Positions 16,992 to 26,599 of a stretch of 64,000 bases of DNA are shown piece after piece. The translations under genes and the position numbers were made by a program. The notes below the pieces were generated by a model, which was not told the origin of the DNA, ran no database searches, and saw nothing but the letters and a program-made list of their open reading frames with translations. The stretch covers positions 1 through 64,000 of the forward strand of contig NZ_JBHRXK010000005.1 of assembly GCF_042648505.1 (NCBI RefSeq), in the 5' to 3' direction. How positions within the stretch are numbered: position 1 is the first letter of the stretch; each line of letters begins with the position of its first letter. This DNA is from Lysobacter_L cavernae (GTDB lineage Bacteria > Pseudomonadota > Gammaproteobacteria > Xanthomonadales > Xanthomonadaceae).

Positions 16992-17462
16992 ATGATCAAC
17001 AACGATGTACTGCGCAGCATCCGCTACATGCTCGATCTCAGCGACAACAAGGTCGTCGAGATCACGAAGCTGGCCGATCCCGCGTTCCCGCTCGAGAAAA
17101 CCGAGGTGCAGGCGTTCCTGCGCAAGGACGACGACCCCGACTACGCCGAATGCAGCAACCGCGTGCTGGCACATTTCCTCGACGGATTGGTCATCTACTA
17201 CCGGGGCCGCGACGAGAGCCTGCCGCCGCGCCCGGTGGAAAAGCGCGTCACCAACAACGTGGTGCTGAAGAAACTGCGGGTCGCGTTCGAACTGAAGGAC
17301 GTGGACATGCACCAGGCCTTCGCCGATGCCGGCTTCCCGATCTCCAAGCCGGAGATGACTGCGCTGTTTCGCCAGCCCGACCACAAGAACTTCCGCCTGT
17401 GCGGCGACCAGCTGCTGCGCAATTTCCTCAAGGGCCTGACGCTGCGCGTGCGGGGCGCTTGA
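16992..17462 (+). CDS. yehS: DUF1456 protein YehS
   Basis: The 156-residue protein contains two tandem DUF1456 repeats: NNDVLRSIRYMLDLSDNKVV (3-22) and, from about residue 87, NNVVLKKLRVAFELKDVDM, each followed by an FLRK/LFRQ-D helix. This is the full YehS architecture and length. The molecular function is unknown; the fold is predicted helical and possibly regulatory. It ends 44 nt before the convergent pseudouridine synthase, with no obvious terminator between. Confidence 0.93.
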   Translation: MINNDVLRSIRYMLDLSDNKVVEITKLADPAFPLEKTEVQAFLRKDDDPDYAECSNRVLAHFLDGLVIYYRGRDESLPPRPVEKRVTNNVVLKKLRVAFELKDVDMHQAFADAGFPISKPEMTALFRQPDHKNFRLCGDQLLRNFLKGLTLRVRGA

Positions 17463-17506
17463 AGTTCCTTGCGATGCCGGCGTGCGGTTAGGGAGAAGAG
17501 GGTTTC

Positions 17507-18229
17507 CTAGAACCGCTCGCCCACCGGCAGGTAACGCCATTCTCCCGCCGGCATCTTGCCCAGCGGGACCTTGCCGATGCGGATCCGCCGGATCGCCACG
17601 ACATCCAGCCCGACCTGCGCGCACATGTCGCGGATCTGCCCGGGCTGCACGGCCTTGATCGCGAAGCGCAGCCGGATCTCGTTCTGCCAGCTCACCTTGC
17701 ATGGCGGCAGCTCGCGGCCGCGATAATGCAGGCCGTGGTTGAGGCGACGCAGGCCGTAAGGCGCGATGTCACCCGCGACCTCGACGATGAATTCCTGCTC
17801 GATCCGGTCGGCGTCCTCGGTGAGACGGCGCCACACGCGGCCGTCCTGGGTCAGCACCATCAGGCCGCTGGCGTCGTGGTCGAGCGGTACCAGCGGCGTC
17901 AACCGGATGAAATGACGCTGCAGCAAGCGCACGCCGCTGGGGTCTTGTGCCCATCGCGTTGCCGGCGTGACCAGTGCCGCGGCGGGTTTGCGGCCGGCGA
18001 TCGCGTCGAAACCGCAAGGCTTGTGCAGCAGGACCGTGGCCGGTTCCGGTGCCTCCAGGGTCGCTTCGGGGTCCAGCTCGACGTGTTCGGTCGACACCAT
18101 GTGCTGTGGCGACTCGACGACCTTGCCGTCCACCGACACCCAGCCACCCTCGATGTAGCACTCGGCATCGGCGCGCGAGCAGCGGGCCAGTTCGGTCAGG
18201 CGCTTGGACAGGCGGATGGATTCGGGCAT
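17507..18229 (-). CDS. RsuA/RluB/RluF-family rRNA pseudouridine synthase
   Basis: The 240-residue protein has an N-terminal S4 RNA-binding domain (6-52, RLSKRLTELARCSRADAE) and the synthase catalytic block PLDHDASGLMVLTQDG (115-130; Asp117 is the expected nucleophile), plus a LHKPCG segment and a C-terminal IRRIRIGKVPLG. It would convert a specific uridine in rRNA to pseudouridine; RluF-like 23S activity is likely but the target nucleotide cannot be assigned. The ATG at 18229 begins the S4 domain; the extension to 18322 is not family-like. Confidence 0.88.
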   Translation of the reverse strand: MPESIRLSKRLTELARCSRADAECYIEGGWVSVDGKVVESPQHMVSTEHVELDPEATLEAPEPATVLLHKPCGFDAIAGRKPAAALVTPATRWAQDPSGVRLLQRHFIRLTPLVPLDHDASGLMVLTQDGRVWRRLTEDADRIEQEFIVEVAGDIAPYGLRRLNHGLHYRGRELPPCKVSWQNEIRLRFAIKAVQPGQIRDMCAQVGLDVVAIRRIRIGKVPLGKMPAGEWRYLPVGERF

Positions 18230-18361
18230 GGGACTGCCTGGCAAGAGGGGTGGGTAGTGTAGAGACAGAAGCGGAGCGCAGTGGCTTGTCGCTGACGTTA
18301 CCCCAACCGGAAGCCACGCCATCCTGACGCTGCCCGGATACTTGACTGCTGTGTCGAGTGA

Positions 18362-19015
18362 TCAATCCCGATCCGGCGCGCCGAGCGGGAAGTACGTGCG
18401 GTACGGGCGTGCTTCGTCGACGGCGCGCGCGAACGAGGGACGCGCCAGCAACCGGTGGCGGTAGGCGCGGACGTTGGCATGGGCCTCGTCGATCGGGTGG
18501 GTCCAGTCGGCATAGAACAGGAACGGTGCCGCCCCGCAATCGGCGAGACTGAAGGTATCGCCCGTCGCCCATTCGCGGGCGGCCATGACCTGGTCCAGCC
18601 AGGCGTAGGCGGTCTCGAGCATCGCGCGTGCTTCGGCGACGCCCTGGCGATCGCGCGCACCTTCTTCACGCAGGGCGTCGAGCACGATTTTCTGCTGTGG
18701 CGTCGAGATGTAGTTGTCGAAGAAGCGATCCATCATCCGCACGTCGAGTGCGGCACGTGGATCCGTGGGAATCAGCCGGACCGGCCCCGGGTGGTGCAAG
18801 CCCAGGTGCTCGATGATGCTGCTCGCTTCGATCACCGTGCGATCCGCGTCGCGCAGGACCGGGAAGCGCTTCATCGGCCACAGGGCCTCGAGCTCGCGCA
18901 TGGATTCATCGCCTTCGAGCAGGCGGAACTCGAAGGGCGTGTGGTTCTCGTAGAGCGCGATCAGCACTTTCTGGCAGTACGACGAGAAGGGATGGGCATA
19001 GAGTTTCAGGGGCAT
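18362..19015 (-). CDS. Glutathione S-transferase family protein
   Basis: The 217-residue protein has a thioredoxin-like N-terminal half (KLYAHPFSSYCQKVLIALYE at 4-23, PVLRD cis-proline, EASSIIEHL) and a helical C-terminal half with TGDTFSLADCGAAPFLFYAD, the N-capping box of GST domain 2. The likely activity is glutathione conjugation or reduction of electrophiles in the cytosol; a Ser-Ser-Tyr-Cys motif leaves the catalytic residue ambiguous. It is transcribed leftwards alone. Confidence 0.88.
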   Translation of the reverse strand: MPLKLYAHPFSSYCQKVLIALYENHTPFEFRLLEGDESMRELEALWPMKRFPVLRDADRTVIEASSIIEHLGLHHPGPVRLIPTDPRAALDVRMMDRFFDNYISTPQQKIVLDALREEGARDRQGVAEARAMLETAYAWLDQVMAAREWATGDTFSLADCGAAPFLFYADWTHPIDEAHANVRAYRHRLLARPSFARAVDEARPYRTYFPLGAPDRD

Positions 19016-19185
19016 GGGCGGACATCTCGAAGTGAAGGGGGGCAGCACCGTCTGCCGGCCGAGAGGCTGGTAGAAGCATCGGTGTCCTGCCTTGAGAGAC
19101 CGACGATCGAGGCGGGTGCGGATCGACATTGCCTTCCCGAATAACCCGCACCATCGTGGAGGGCTTCTCGCACCCGCGAAATGGC

Positions 19186-19210
19186 AAAGCCCCGCCACAG
19201 GCGGGGCTTT
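19186..19210 (-). terminator. Hairpin terminator after the haloperoxidase-like gene
   Basis: AAAGCCCCGC (19186-19195) and GCGGGGCTTT (19201-19210) form a perfect 10-bp stem with a 5-nt loop, 63 nt past the stop of the leftward gene at 19273. The A/T ends of the stem give weak A and U runs on either strand. Confidence 0.75.
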
Positions 19211-19272
19211 GCTTTCCTCCCCCATTGCAGAGGCGCGGTCGCGCGAGGATGAACGGCCGCGTCGTGCAGTTC

Positions 19273-20583
19273 CTATTGTTTCAGTGGCTTCAATTGCGTC
19301 TTGAACACGAACCGGCCGACCTTCTCGCCCAGACGCACGGCGGCGATGCAGCCAGTGCGGAAGTGGATGCCGCCGTACACACGCGCCGATGCGGATTCGT
19401 TTGCGGCTTGCGAGAGGCTGGTGTAGCTGCGGGTGACGGTCGGGGGCAGGCCCGTCGCGGTGAAGGTGAAAGGCACTTCGTCCGAACCAAAGAAGTCGCG
19501 GAGCACTTCGGAGAATGCGCCGACGGTATTCGGCAGGCCGCAGGTGTAGTCCGGATAAGGCGGCGTGACGATGTAGGAGGTCCAATTGGGATCGGGCGTG
19601 GTAGCGGGATTGCCGTCGTCGAGCCAGCGGATCGCGGTGTAGGGGCGCCAGAAGTTGTAGTGGTACTTGGCCTCGAACGTTGCGATCAGGCCATCGTTCA
19701 CGGCCATGTTCATCAGTGCGAACAGGCGTGCGTTCTCCCACAGGTCGAGGTCGTAGTCGGCGACGATCACCCGCGTGATGCCGTTGAGGTTGCCACCGCC
19801 ACCGGGCCAGAAGCGTGCTATCCGGCTCTCCTCGGAGTCCGGTGTGGCGTTGCGTACGCTGGCCGATCCGACTGCTTTGACTTCGTTGTAGTCCGCAGCG
19901 TATGCCTTGCCCTTCAGGATGAAGATACGGCTGTGGCCAGGGCGGAACTGATGGCTGCTGACGAGCGCGAACGGCAGCAGGTTGCCCCAGTTGCCGAACT
20001 GCGGATACGGCGCCGGAGGCGGTGGCGTCGGCAAGGTGGGTTGGTAGACGCCCGGTCCCGGTCCGAGGGTGTATGGCAGGTGCGGCGTTTGCGAGCCGTC
20101 CAGATGGCGCATGTCGAGGATGGCATCCGCCGCCAGCGCGCCGATCGCCACGCCATCACCGATGCAGTTGGCATTTGCCGGCGGGCAGGCGGGCAGGCCG
20201 GCGATGTAGTTGGCGTAGGCGGTGTTGACGGTGGCGACCTGCGAGGGCAGCGTGGCGACCAGTACGTCGCGCGCCGCACGGGCCACGGCCGCAGCCGGGG
20301 ATGCATTGGGATTGGCCGCGCCGATGGCGGCATAGGACCTGTAGCGCGGATCGATGGCATTCAACGCGTCGTGCGCCGCGATGTGCACCATGGCGAAGAC
20401 CCGGAATTGCTGCGGTGGGGCGCCAGCCGCACCAATTACCTGGTTGGTCACGGCATTCCAGTCGGTGACGGCATCGGCCAGTGCCGGGCCGGGGATGGTC
20501 AAAGCGATCGCACTGGCCAGTAGCCAATGGCGAGATGGCACAGGGAAGGGGCAGGCGTACAACCGCTCGCGTCGAGCCTTCAT
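19273..20583 (-). CDS. Vanadium haloperoxidase/PAP2-like secreted protein with altered active site
   Basis: The 436-residue protein has a signal peptide (about 1-36, ALA) and the overall plan of vanadium-dependent haloperoxidases. Motif 1 is intact as KYHYNFWRP (Lys306, Arg313), and motif 3 as RVYGGIHF (Arg401, His407). The central PSGH phosphate/vanadate motif, expected after PPYPDY, reads TCGL (347-350), losing the Ser and the catalytic acid-base His. Proline-rich 182-195 is an inserted loop. It may be a non-catalytic or altered-specificity member exported to the periplasm. A 252-nt gap without genes separates it from the symporter. Confidence 0.8.
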   Translation of the reverse strand: MKARRERLYACPFPVPSRHWLLASAIALTIPGPALADAVTDWNAVTNQVIGAAGAPPQQFRVFAMVHIAAHDALNAIDPRYRSYAAIGAANPNASPAAAVARAARDVLVATLPSQVATVNTAYANYIAGLPACPPANANCIGDGVAIGALAADAILDMRHLDGSQTPHLPYTLGPGPGVYQPTLPTPPPPAPYPQFGNWGNLLPFALVSSHQFRPGHSRIFILKGKAYAADYNEVKAVGSASVRNATPDSEESRIARFWPGGGGNLNGITRVIVADYDLDLWENARLFALMNMAVNDGLIATFEAKYHYNFWRPYTAIRWLDDGNPATTPDPNWTSYIVTPPYPDYTCGLPNTVGAFSEVLRDFFGSDEVPFTFTATGLPPTVTRSYTSLSQAANESASARVYGGIHFRTGCIAAVRLGEKVGRFVFKTQLKPLKQ

Positions 20584-20835
20584 GGGAGTTCCTCGTAACG
20601 GGAGGGCGCGTCAGTGCTGACGCGGCTGCTGGGGGATGGCAGCTACGGGGACAACGACTGGGGGCGGTGGTACCGGTCACGCGCGGTCACACTACTGCCT
20701 TGTTTCTTGGCAGCGAGTCTTCCTGTCTTGGGACAGGCCGGGGGTGTAACGAAATTCAGGCGCGCTGGCACGGTTGATGCCATGTGCTTGCCCTGGCTGA
20801 CGCGGATAAAGCAGGGCCGTACGGCCCGTACAGGT

Positions 20836-21714
20836 TCACGTTGCCGCTTTGCCCGCGCGGTCACGACTCACGGCCCAGCCGAACAGCGCGGCGGTGACGA
20901 ACATGATGAGGCTGTAGATCGCCGCCGGGATCGCCATGGTCGGGTTGTTGAGCAAGGTGGGGCTCAAGGCGACAGCGATCGCAAGCGTGCCGTTGTGGAT
21001 GCCGATCTCCATGCCAATCGCAATGGCCTGCCGCCTGGCCAGGCCGAGCAGGCGCGGCACGCCGTAGCCCACGGTGAGGCTGACGAGATTGAAGGCCAAT
21101 GCGGCCAGGCCGATGGTGGGCGCGTGCTGCACCAGGGTGGGCCAATCCTTCACCACCGCCAGCGCGATGATCGCCACCAGGAACAGCACCGAGACGATGC
21201 GCACCGGGCGGTTCATGCGTTGGGCGAAGGCGGGTTGGCGCGCACGCGCGGCCATGCCGATCGCCACCGGTACCAGCACGATCAGGAACACCTGCAGCAC
21301 TTTGTCGAATTGCAGCGGGATGGTCGCGCCGTCGCCCATGAAGTGTGCCAGCGACAGGTTGACCACCAGCGGCAGCGTGACCACGGCCAACACCGAGTTG
21401 ACCGCGGTGAGGCTGATGTTGAGGGCGACGTCGCCATGCGCGAGGTGGCTGTACAGATTGGCCGTGGTGCCGCCGGGCGAGGCCGCCAGCAGCATCAGGC
21501 CCACCGCCAGTGCCGGTGCCAGCCCGAAGGCCTTGGCCAGCGCGAAGCACACCAGCGGCAGCAGCAAAGTCTGGCAGACCAGCGCGACCAGCACGGGCTT
21601 GGGTTGCTGCGCCACGCGGCGGAAGTCGTCCAGCGTCAGCGACAGGCCGAGGCCGAGCATGATGATGCCCAAGGCCAGCGGCAGCAGAACGGTCAGCAAG
21701 GATCCGGATGTCAT
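20836..21714 (-). CDS. Bile acid:sodium symporter-family membrane transporter
   Basis: The 292-residue protein has about ten hydrophobic segments and the family signatures AASPGGTTANLYSHLAHGD and EIGIHNGTLAIAVAL, which line the crossover sodium sites. These belong to the BASS/SBF family of sodium-coupled organic-anion transporters (the YocS/PanS-like bacterial branch). The substrate is not inferable from context. The start at 21714 gives a leader-free first helix. It is divergent from the PLP decarboxylase across 162 nt. Confidence 0.88.
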   Translation of the reverse strand: MTSGSLLTVLLPLALGIIMLGLGLSLTLDDFRRVAQQPKPVLVALVCQTLLLPLVCFALAKAFGLAPALAVGLMLLAASPGGTTANLYSHLAHGDVALNISLTAVNSVLAVVTLPLVVNLSLAHFMGDGATIPLQFDKVLQVFLIVLVPVAIGMAARARQPAFAQRMNRPVRIVSVLFLVAIIALAVVKDWPTLVQHAPTIGLAALAFNLVSLTVGYGVPRLLGLARRQAIAIGMEIGIHNGTLAIAVALSPTLLNNPTMAIPAAIYSLIMFVTAALFGWAVSRDRAGKAAT

Positions 21715-21876
21715 GCGTGGTTCCCATCCCCGTGAGATGCCGCGACATTACGGGCATTCCGCGGCCCGGACAACGGCCTGCCGCGGAAACGCAATGTGCC
21801 GTGAGGACGCAGCATCGAACAGCACTTGTCCGCAAAAACAGGGTACGTTTCCGCACTGGCTCTCCAGGAGATTCCC

Positions 21877-23280
21877 ATGGCCCTCGATCCATTCGAGCCG
21901 CTTCTCGACCAGGCGCGCGCCCATGCCGCCGAGTACCTGCGCCGATTGCCCGATCGTCATGTCGGCGCGCTCGCCGGCCGCGACGAGATGTTGTCCGCGC
22001 TGCGGGCACCGCTGCCGCAGCAAGGCGAGGAGGGTGGCGCGGTGCTGGACCTGCTGGCCGCGCAGGCGGAGCGGGGGACGTCCGCCTGCAATTCGTCGCG
22101 CTACTTCGGCTTCGTGATCGGCGGTGCCTACCCGGTCGCGCTCGCTGCGGACTGGCTGGTGTCGACCTGGGACCAGAACGCCGGCATCTACGTGATTTCG
22201 CCGCTGGTGTCGGTAGTGGAAGAGATCGCAGCCGACTGGCTGCTCGACTTGTTCGACCTGCCGCGAGAGTCGGGCGTCGGCTTCGTGACCGGCTGCCAGA
22301 TGGCCCACTTCACCTGTCTGGCCGCCGCGCGGCATGCCGTGCTGCATCACGCCGGCTGGGATGTCGAAGCGGAGGGCCTGTGCGGTGCACCGCGTGTCAA
22401 TCTGGTGGTGTCCGCCGAGTCGCACATCACCATTGATGTGGCGATGCGCTACCTCGGTCTCGGCACGCGCTCACTGCACCGGATAGAAGCCGATGCGCAG
22501 GGGCGCATGCGTATTGATCGGCTGCGCGAGCGGATGGCGTCGCTCGACGGGCCGACGATCATCTGCGCGCAGGCCGGCAACGTGAATACCGGTGCATTCG
22601 ATCCGTTGCGCGAGATCGCCGCGGTCGCCGATGAGTACGGTGCCTGGCTCCACGTCGACAGCGCCTTTGGCCTGTGGGCGCGCGCCAGTGGACGCCACGG
22701 CGCACTGGCTGATGGCATCGAGCTCGCCGACTCCTGGGCCACCGATGCCCACAAGTGGTTGAACGTCCCGTACGACTGCGGCATCGCCATCGTCCGCCAG
22801 CGTGAGGTGCACCGCGCGGCGATGACCTCCACCGCGGCCTACCTGATCCAGAGCCAGGGCGTCGAACGCGACGCCGTCGACTGGGTTCCGGATTTCTCGC
22901 GGCGCGCCCGCGGCGTTCCGGTGTACGCCACGCTGCGCACGCTCGGGCGTGATGGCGTCGAGGGCCTGGTGGATCGCTGTTGCGCCCGCGCGCGGCAGAT
23001 GGCGGACCTCCTTGCCTGCGAGGACGGTATCCGCATTCTCAACGACGTCGTGTTGAACCAGGTGCTGGTCCGCTTCGACGACGATGACGACATCACGCGT
23101 CAGGTCATCGTCGGTGTCCAACGCGAGGGTACGTGCTGGCTCGGCGGCACCGTCTGGCACGGCATGGCCGCGATGCGCATCTCGGTGTCGAACTGGGCTA
23201 CCTCCGAGGACGATGCCGAAGCAAGTGCCGCGGCGATCGTGCGGGTGTTTCGCACCTTGCGTGGTGGCCGGCACGTGTAG
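21877..23280 (+). CDS. PLP-dependent group II amino-acid decarboxylase
   Basis: The 467-residue enzyme resembles aromatic-L-amino-acid/glutamate-type decarboxylases: SSRYFGFVIGG (substrate region), GFVTGCQMAHFTCLAAAR (PLP-phosphate site), HVDSAFG (Asp pairing the pyridine nitrogen) and the Schiff-base lysine in TDAHKWLN (Lys293). The start is fixed by AGGAG 6-7 nt before ATG 21877. It is cytosolic. The substrate could be aromatic or acidic amino acids; sequence alone does not decide. A thioesterase gene follows at 43 nt. Confidence 0.88.
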   Translation: MALDPFEPLLDQARAHAAEYLRRLPDRHVGALAGRDEMLSALRAPLPQQGEEGGAVLDLLAAQAERGTSACNSSRYFGFVIGGAYPVALAADWLVSTWDQNAGIYVISPLVSVVEEIAADWLLDLFDLPRESGVGFVTGCQMAHFTCLAAARHAVLHHAGWDVEAEGLCGAPRVNLVVSAESHITIDVAMRYLGLGTRSLHRIEADAQGRMRIDRLRERMASLDGPTIICAQAGNVNTGAFDPLREIAAVADEYGAWLHVDSAFGLWARASGRHGALADGIELADSWATDAHKWLNVPYDCGIAIVRQREVHRAAMTSTAAYLIQSQGVERDAVDWVPDFSRRARGVPVYATLRTLGRDGVEGLVDRCCARARQMADLLACEDGIRILNDVVLNQVLVRFDDDDDITRQVIVGVQREGTCWLGGTVWHGMAAMRISVSNWATSEDDAEASAAAIVRVFRTLRGGRHV

Positions 23281-23322
23281 GGTGGCTGGCACACATTGCT
23301 CACCGATTCTCGAGTCTCGTCC

Positions 23323-23781
23323 ATGACCCCCAATCCCGCCTACATCCAGGCCCTGCAGGACAGCGTCCGCACGGCGCCTTACCCGAACCTGATCGGGATG
23401 AAGCTCGCTGCCCTCGACCTCGACAGTTGCCGTATCGAGCTGGAGCTGGGCGAGCGTCACCTGCAGCCCTTCGGCATCGTCCACGGCGGCGTGCTGGCCA
23501 CGCTGATCGACACCGCCACATTCTGGGCGGGCTTCCTGCGCTTGCCGGAGGATGCGGGGCTGGTGAATGTCGATCTCAAGCTCAACTACCTCAAGGCCGT
23601 CACGCACGGGCGCCTGCGCACCGAAGGCCGGTGCCTGCGCGCCGGCAGGCAGATCAGTTACACCGAAGCCAGCGTATTCGATGAAGCCGGCGACCTGGTC
23701 GCGCACGGCACCTCGACCTTGATGGCATTACCCGGCAAGGGCCTGACCCTGGGCGTCGAGAAGTTCCTGCCGAACGCGTAG
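23323..23781 (+). CDS. PaaI-family hotdog thioesterase
   Basis: The 152-residue protein has the hotdog signature FGIVHGGVLATLIDTAT (50-66), with HGGV at 54-57 on the central helix, followed by NVDLKLNYLKAV. Such enzymes hydrolyse aryl- or acyl-CoA thioesters in the cytosol. The ATG at 23323 (MTPNPAYI) is preferred over 23296. The 43-nt distance from the PLP decarboxylase suggests co-transcription, though no pathway link is evident. Confidence 0.88.
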   Translation: MTPNPAYIQALQDSVRTAPYPNLIGMKLAALDLDSCRIELELGERHLQPFGIVHGGVLATLIDTATFWAGFLRLPEDAGLVNVDLKLNYLKAVTHGRLRTEGRCLRAGRQISYTEASVFDEAGDLVAHGTSTLMALPGKGLTLGVEKFLPNA

Positions 23782-23848
23782 GGCAACCATCGCAGCGGCA
23801 CCGAACCGGACACCACTCAGAGCCGGCACTCATCACGGAAGGAAAGAC

Positions 23849-24766
23849 ATGCCCCCGTCCATCGCCATCGTGGCTGCCGCCACCGTACTCGCCCTTGTCG
23901 TCGGCCCCTTGTCGCTGGGCTTGACCGGTCTGCTGCGCAGCCGACATGTCTCCACGCATGCCGCAATGGAGCGCGCGCCGTGGGATGGGCGGCTGACGAT
24001 TTACTCGTCGCTGCTCTACGCGCTGGCCTTCAACTTGATCTTTTTTCTCCAGGAAGTGTTCCTGGTCGTTCCCAAGGCGCTGACGCCGGGTCTGAGTCCC
24101 ACACTCTTCCACAACAATCACCGTTGGGACGGCGAGCATCCGTTGGCGACGCTGTTCCAGGGCACCGGTGCGCTCGCCATCCTGCTGGTCGGCCTGATGT
24201 TCGTGTTCTGGCTGGCGTGGCGCCCGGGGCGATCTGCCGCCGGCCGGTTGTTCTGCATCTGGATGGCCTACCACGGTTGCTTCCAGGCGTTGCAGCAGGT
24301 GGTGATCGGGTCGATCAACCCGCGCAACGACGTCGGCATGGCGATGGATTATTTTCATCTGGCGCCCATCTCCAAGACCGCCGCCGCGCTGGTCGCGCTC
24401 GCAGTGATTCCGATGATTGCGATCAGGCTGACACCGCAGCTGTTGGCGCTCGCGGCCTCACCCGAGCGTATCGACCACGCCGGCAAGCGGGCGCGTTTCA
24501 TCTTCGGCGTAGCCACGTTGCCGGCACTGATCGGCACGTTGCTGGTGCTGCCTTTTCGCGTGCCCGGCCACCCGATCGAAGTTGTCATCGTGCCGGTGAT
24601 CACGGCCGCGGTCGGGATCGGCTGGGTCCAGGCCAGCGCCTGGTGCGTGACGCAAGTGCCGTGGCGTGCGCTGCATCCGGCCCGATCGATCTGGCCCGCC
24701 TTCGTCGCCCTGGTCGCGGTGCTGCTGCTGTTCCACCTCGTGCTGCGTCCGGGGATCGCGTTTTAG
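23849..24766 (+). CDS. Polytopic membrane protein of unknown function
   Basis: The 305-residue protein has about eight hydrophobic segments (for example 5-28, 52-75, 108-128, 188-210 and the last 20 residues) with a soluble loop around 85-105 (LFHNNHRWDGEHPLATLFQG) rich in His, Asn and Trp. AYHGCFQALQQVVIGSINPRND is a distinctive central stretch with potential metal ligands. It has a good ribosome binding site (GGAAGGAAAGAC). No family was recognised. Confidence 0.75.
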   Translation: MPPSIAIVAAATVLALVVGPLSLGLTGLLRSRHVSTHAAMERAPWDGRLTIYSSLLYALAFNLIFFLQEVFLVVPKALTPGLSPTLFHNNHRWDGEHPLATLFQGTGALAILLVGLMFVFWLAWRPGRSAAGRLFCIWMAYHGCFQALQQVVIGSINPRNDVGMAMDYFHLAPISKTAAALVALAVIPMIAIRLTPQLLALAASPERIDHAGKRARFIFGVATLPALIGTLLVLPFRVPGHPIEVVIVPVITAAVGIGWVQASAWCVTQVPWRALHPARSIWPAFVALVAVLLLFHLVLRPGIAF

Positions 24767-24889
24767 GGGCGGTGCCGCCCAAGGAGCCGTGGCGGTAGTG
24801 CGGCACGTGTGCGCGACCTGCGCCGGTGCCTGCAACGGTTTCGCGCTATTCCCGCATCTTCATTGGGATTCCAGGAAGGAGTCGTACCC

Positions 24890-26506
24890 GTGAAGTTCAT
24901 GCCTTGCGCAGTGGGGAGTGGCTTTTCATCGTCGAGGTTGTCGGGGACGAGACGCCCGTGGTTCGGGTTGGCACTGACGGCAGCGTTTGCGCTGACCGGT
25001 GGCGCCGTGGCCAGCGGACGCGCCGCCCACGAGGACAACATGGGGGCGTTTGCCGCACTCGATCATGGGTTGCGGCCGGCGACGCTCAAGGCCGGGGTGC
25101 CACTGCCGGGCTGGTCCTTGCAGGAACGCATGATCCATTACCACGTGCCGGGCGTTGCGATCGCGGTGCTGAAGGACGGCAAAGTGGTGCAGGCGGCCGG
25201 TTTTGGCGTGCGCGCAGCCGGCACCCAGGACGCGGTCGATGCCGACACGCTGTTCTCGGTGGGTTCGGTCAGCAAGGTGGTCACGGCCGCCACGACGCTG
25301 CGCGAGGTGGCTGCGGGGCAGCTCGACCTCGACCGCGATGTCAACGCTTACCTGACTTCGTGGAAGGTTCCGAAAGCACCGGCGTTCGGCGGCGACACGA
25401 TCACCCTGCGCATGCTGATGTCGCACACCTCGGGCCTGACCGTGTGGGGCTTCGAGGATTACCTGCCGGGCGAGAAGCTGCCGGACATCGTGCAGACCCT
25501 GGACGGCATCGCGCCGGCCAGGAACGAACCGGTACGCATCGATTTCCAGCCCGGCACGCGCATGCGTTATTCCGGCGGCGGCATCACCGTCGAGCAACTG
25601 GTGTTGCAGGAAACCAGCGGAAAGTCGCTGGAAAGCCTGGCGCGCGCGCAGGTGTTCCAGCCCCTCGGCATGCGCCGCAGCACCTACGTCAACCCGCTGC
25701 CGGTCTCGCTCGACAACGTCGCCAAGGCTCACGACAAGGACGGCCAGCGCGTCGCACTGCCACGTGGCTACGAGGCGTTCCCGGAACAGGCGGCCTCGGG
25801 TCTGTGGACCAGCGCGAACGATCTGGGGGCTTTCGTCGGCGCGCTGATCCGCAGCTACCAGGGCAAAGACGATTACCTGCCGCGCATCCTCGCGACACAG
25901 ATGATGACCGAGGTGTCACCAAGCCTGCACGGTTTGGGACCACGGTTGGAGGGCAGCGGCCAGACGCGGATTTTTCATCACGGCGGCGCCAACGACAGCT
26001 ACCGCGCCTGGATCGAGGGGCATCTGGAAACAGGCAGTGGCCTGGTGATCCTGACCAACGGCAGCAACGGCGGCAAGCTGATGATGGAAATCCGCAACGC
26101 ACTGTCGGATGCGCTCGACGACGGTGTCAATCCGCTGGTGCACACGATCGACCTGGATCTGGCCACGCCGGTCTATGCCGACTACGCCGGCACGTACCGG
26201 GTCGATACTGCCTTGCCGAGTGAAGTGCGCGGCAATCTGATCGGTTACTTCGACTCCGACGTGCTGGACGTGGCGATCGCCGAGGGCGCGATCACGGTCA
26301 CGGAGAAGGCCGCACCGACGACGCTGGTCCTGCAGCCGCTGGCGCCGACAAGGTTCATCGGTCCGGGTGATCTCACGCAGCTGCAGTTCGAGTTTCATCG
26401 CGATGCACACGGCGTGGTGTCCGGGCTGACCGTGGAGCGCGGCAGCGCGCGCGTGTTCTATCGCCGCCAGGACGCGACAGCCAACCAGGCCAGCGGCGGC
26501 CACTGA
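24890..26506 (+). CDS. Exported beta-lactamase-family serine hydrolase
   Basis: The 538-residue protein has an N-terminal hydrophobic export segment (about 24-45) and class C beta-lactamase/EstB-like motifs: SVGSVSK (Ser126 and Lys129 as the SxxK pair), YSGGG (227-231, the Tyr-x-Asn/Gly motif) and HHGG as the KTG counterpart. A C-terminal lipocalin-like region follows. GTG 24890 is chosen because AGGAG lies 8 nt upstream; the longer ATG at 24809 lacks one. It probably hydrolyses esters or D-amino peptides in the periplasm. It is distinct from the second serine hydrolase at 55375. Confidence 0.82.
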   Translation: MKFMPCAVGSGFSSSRLSGTRRPWFGLALTAAFALTGGAVASGRAAHEDNMGAFAALDHGLRPATLKAGVPLPGWSLQERMIHYHVPGVAIAVLKDGKVVQAAGFGVRAAGTQDAVDADTLFSVGSVSKVVTAATTLREVAAGQLDLDRDVNAYLTSWKVPKAPAFGGDTITLRMLMSHTSGLTVWGFEDYLPGEKLPDIVQTLDGIAPARNEPVRIDFQPGTRMRYSGGGITVEQLVLQETSGKSLESLARAQVFQPLGMRRSTYVNPLPVSLDNVAKAHDKDGQRVALPRGYEAFPEQAASGLWTSANDLGAFVGALIRSYQGKDDYLPRILATQMMTEVSPSLHGLGPRLEGSGQTRIFHHGGANDSYRAWIEGHLETGSGLVILTNGSNGGKLMMEIRNALSDALDDGVNPLVHTIDLDLATPVYADYAGTYRVDTALPSEVRGNLIGYFDSDVLDVAIAEGAITVTEKAAPTTLVLQPLAPTRFIGPGDLTQLQFEFHRDAHGVVSGLTVERGSARVFYRRQDATANQASGGH

Positions 26507-26599
26507 TCCCTCGCGAATGACGGGCAACGATGGGCATCGGCTTCCCTGTTTGTCGTCGATTGCCTATCTTTTGTCGACGTTCCCGATAGCAAGAGTGGT

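Noticed and set aside
24890..26506. True beta-lactamase (also considered for 55375-57015)
   Set aside because: Both carry the SxxK motif but resemble class C-like esterases/D-aminopeptidases; the KTG motif is replaced by HHGG or HTGG and no antibiotic-resistance context is visible.
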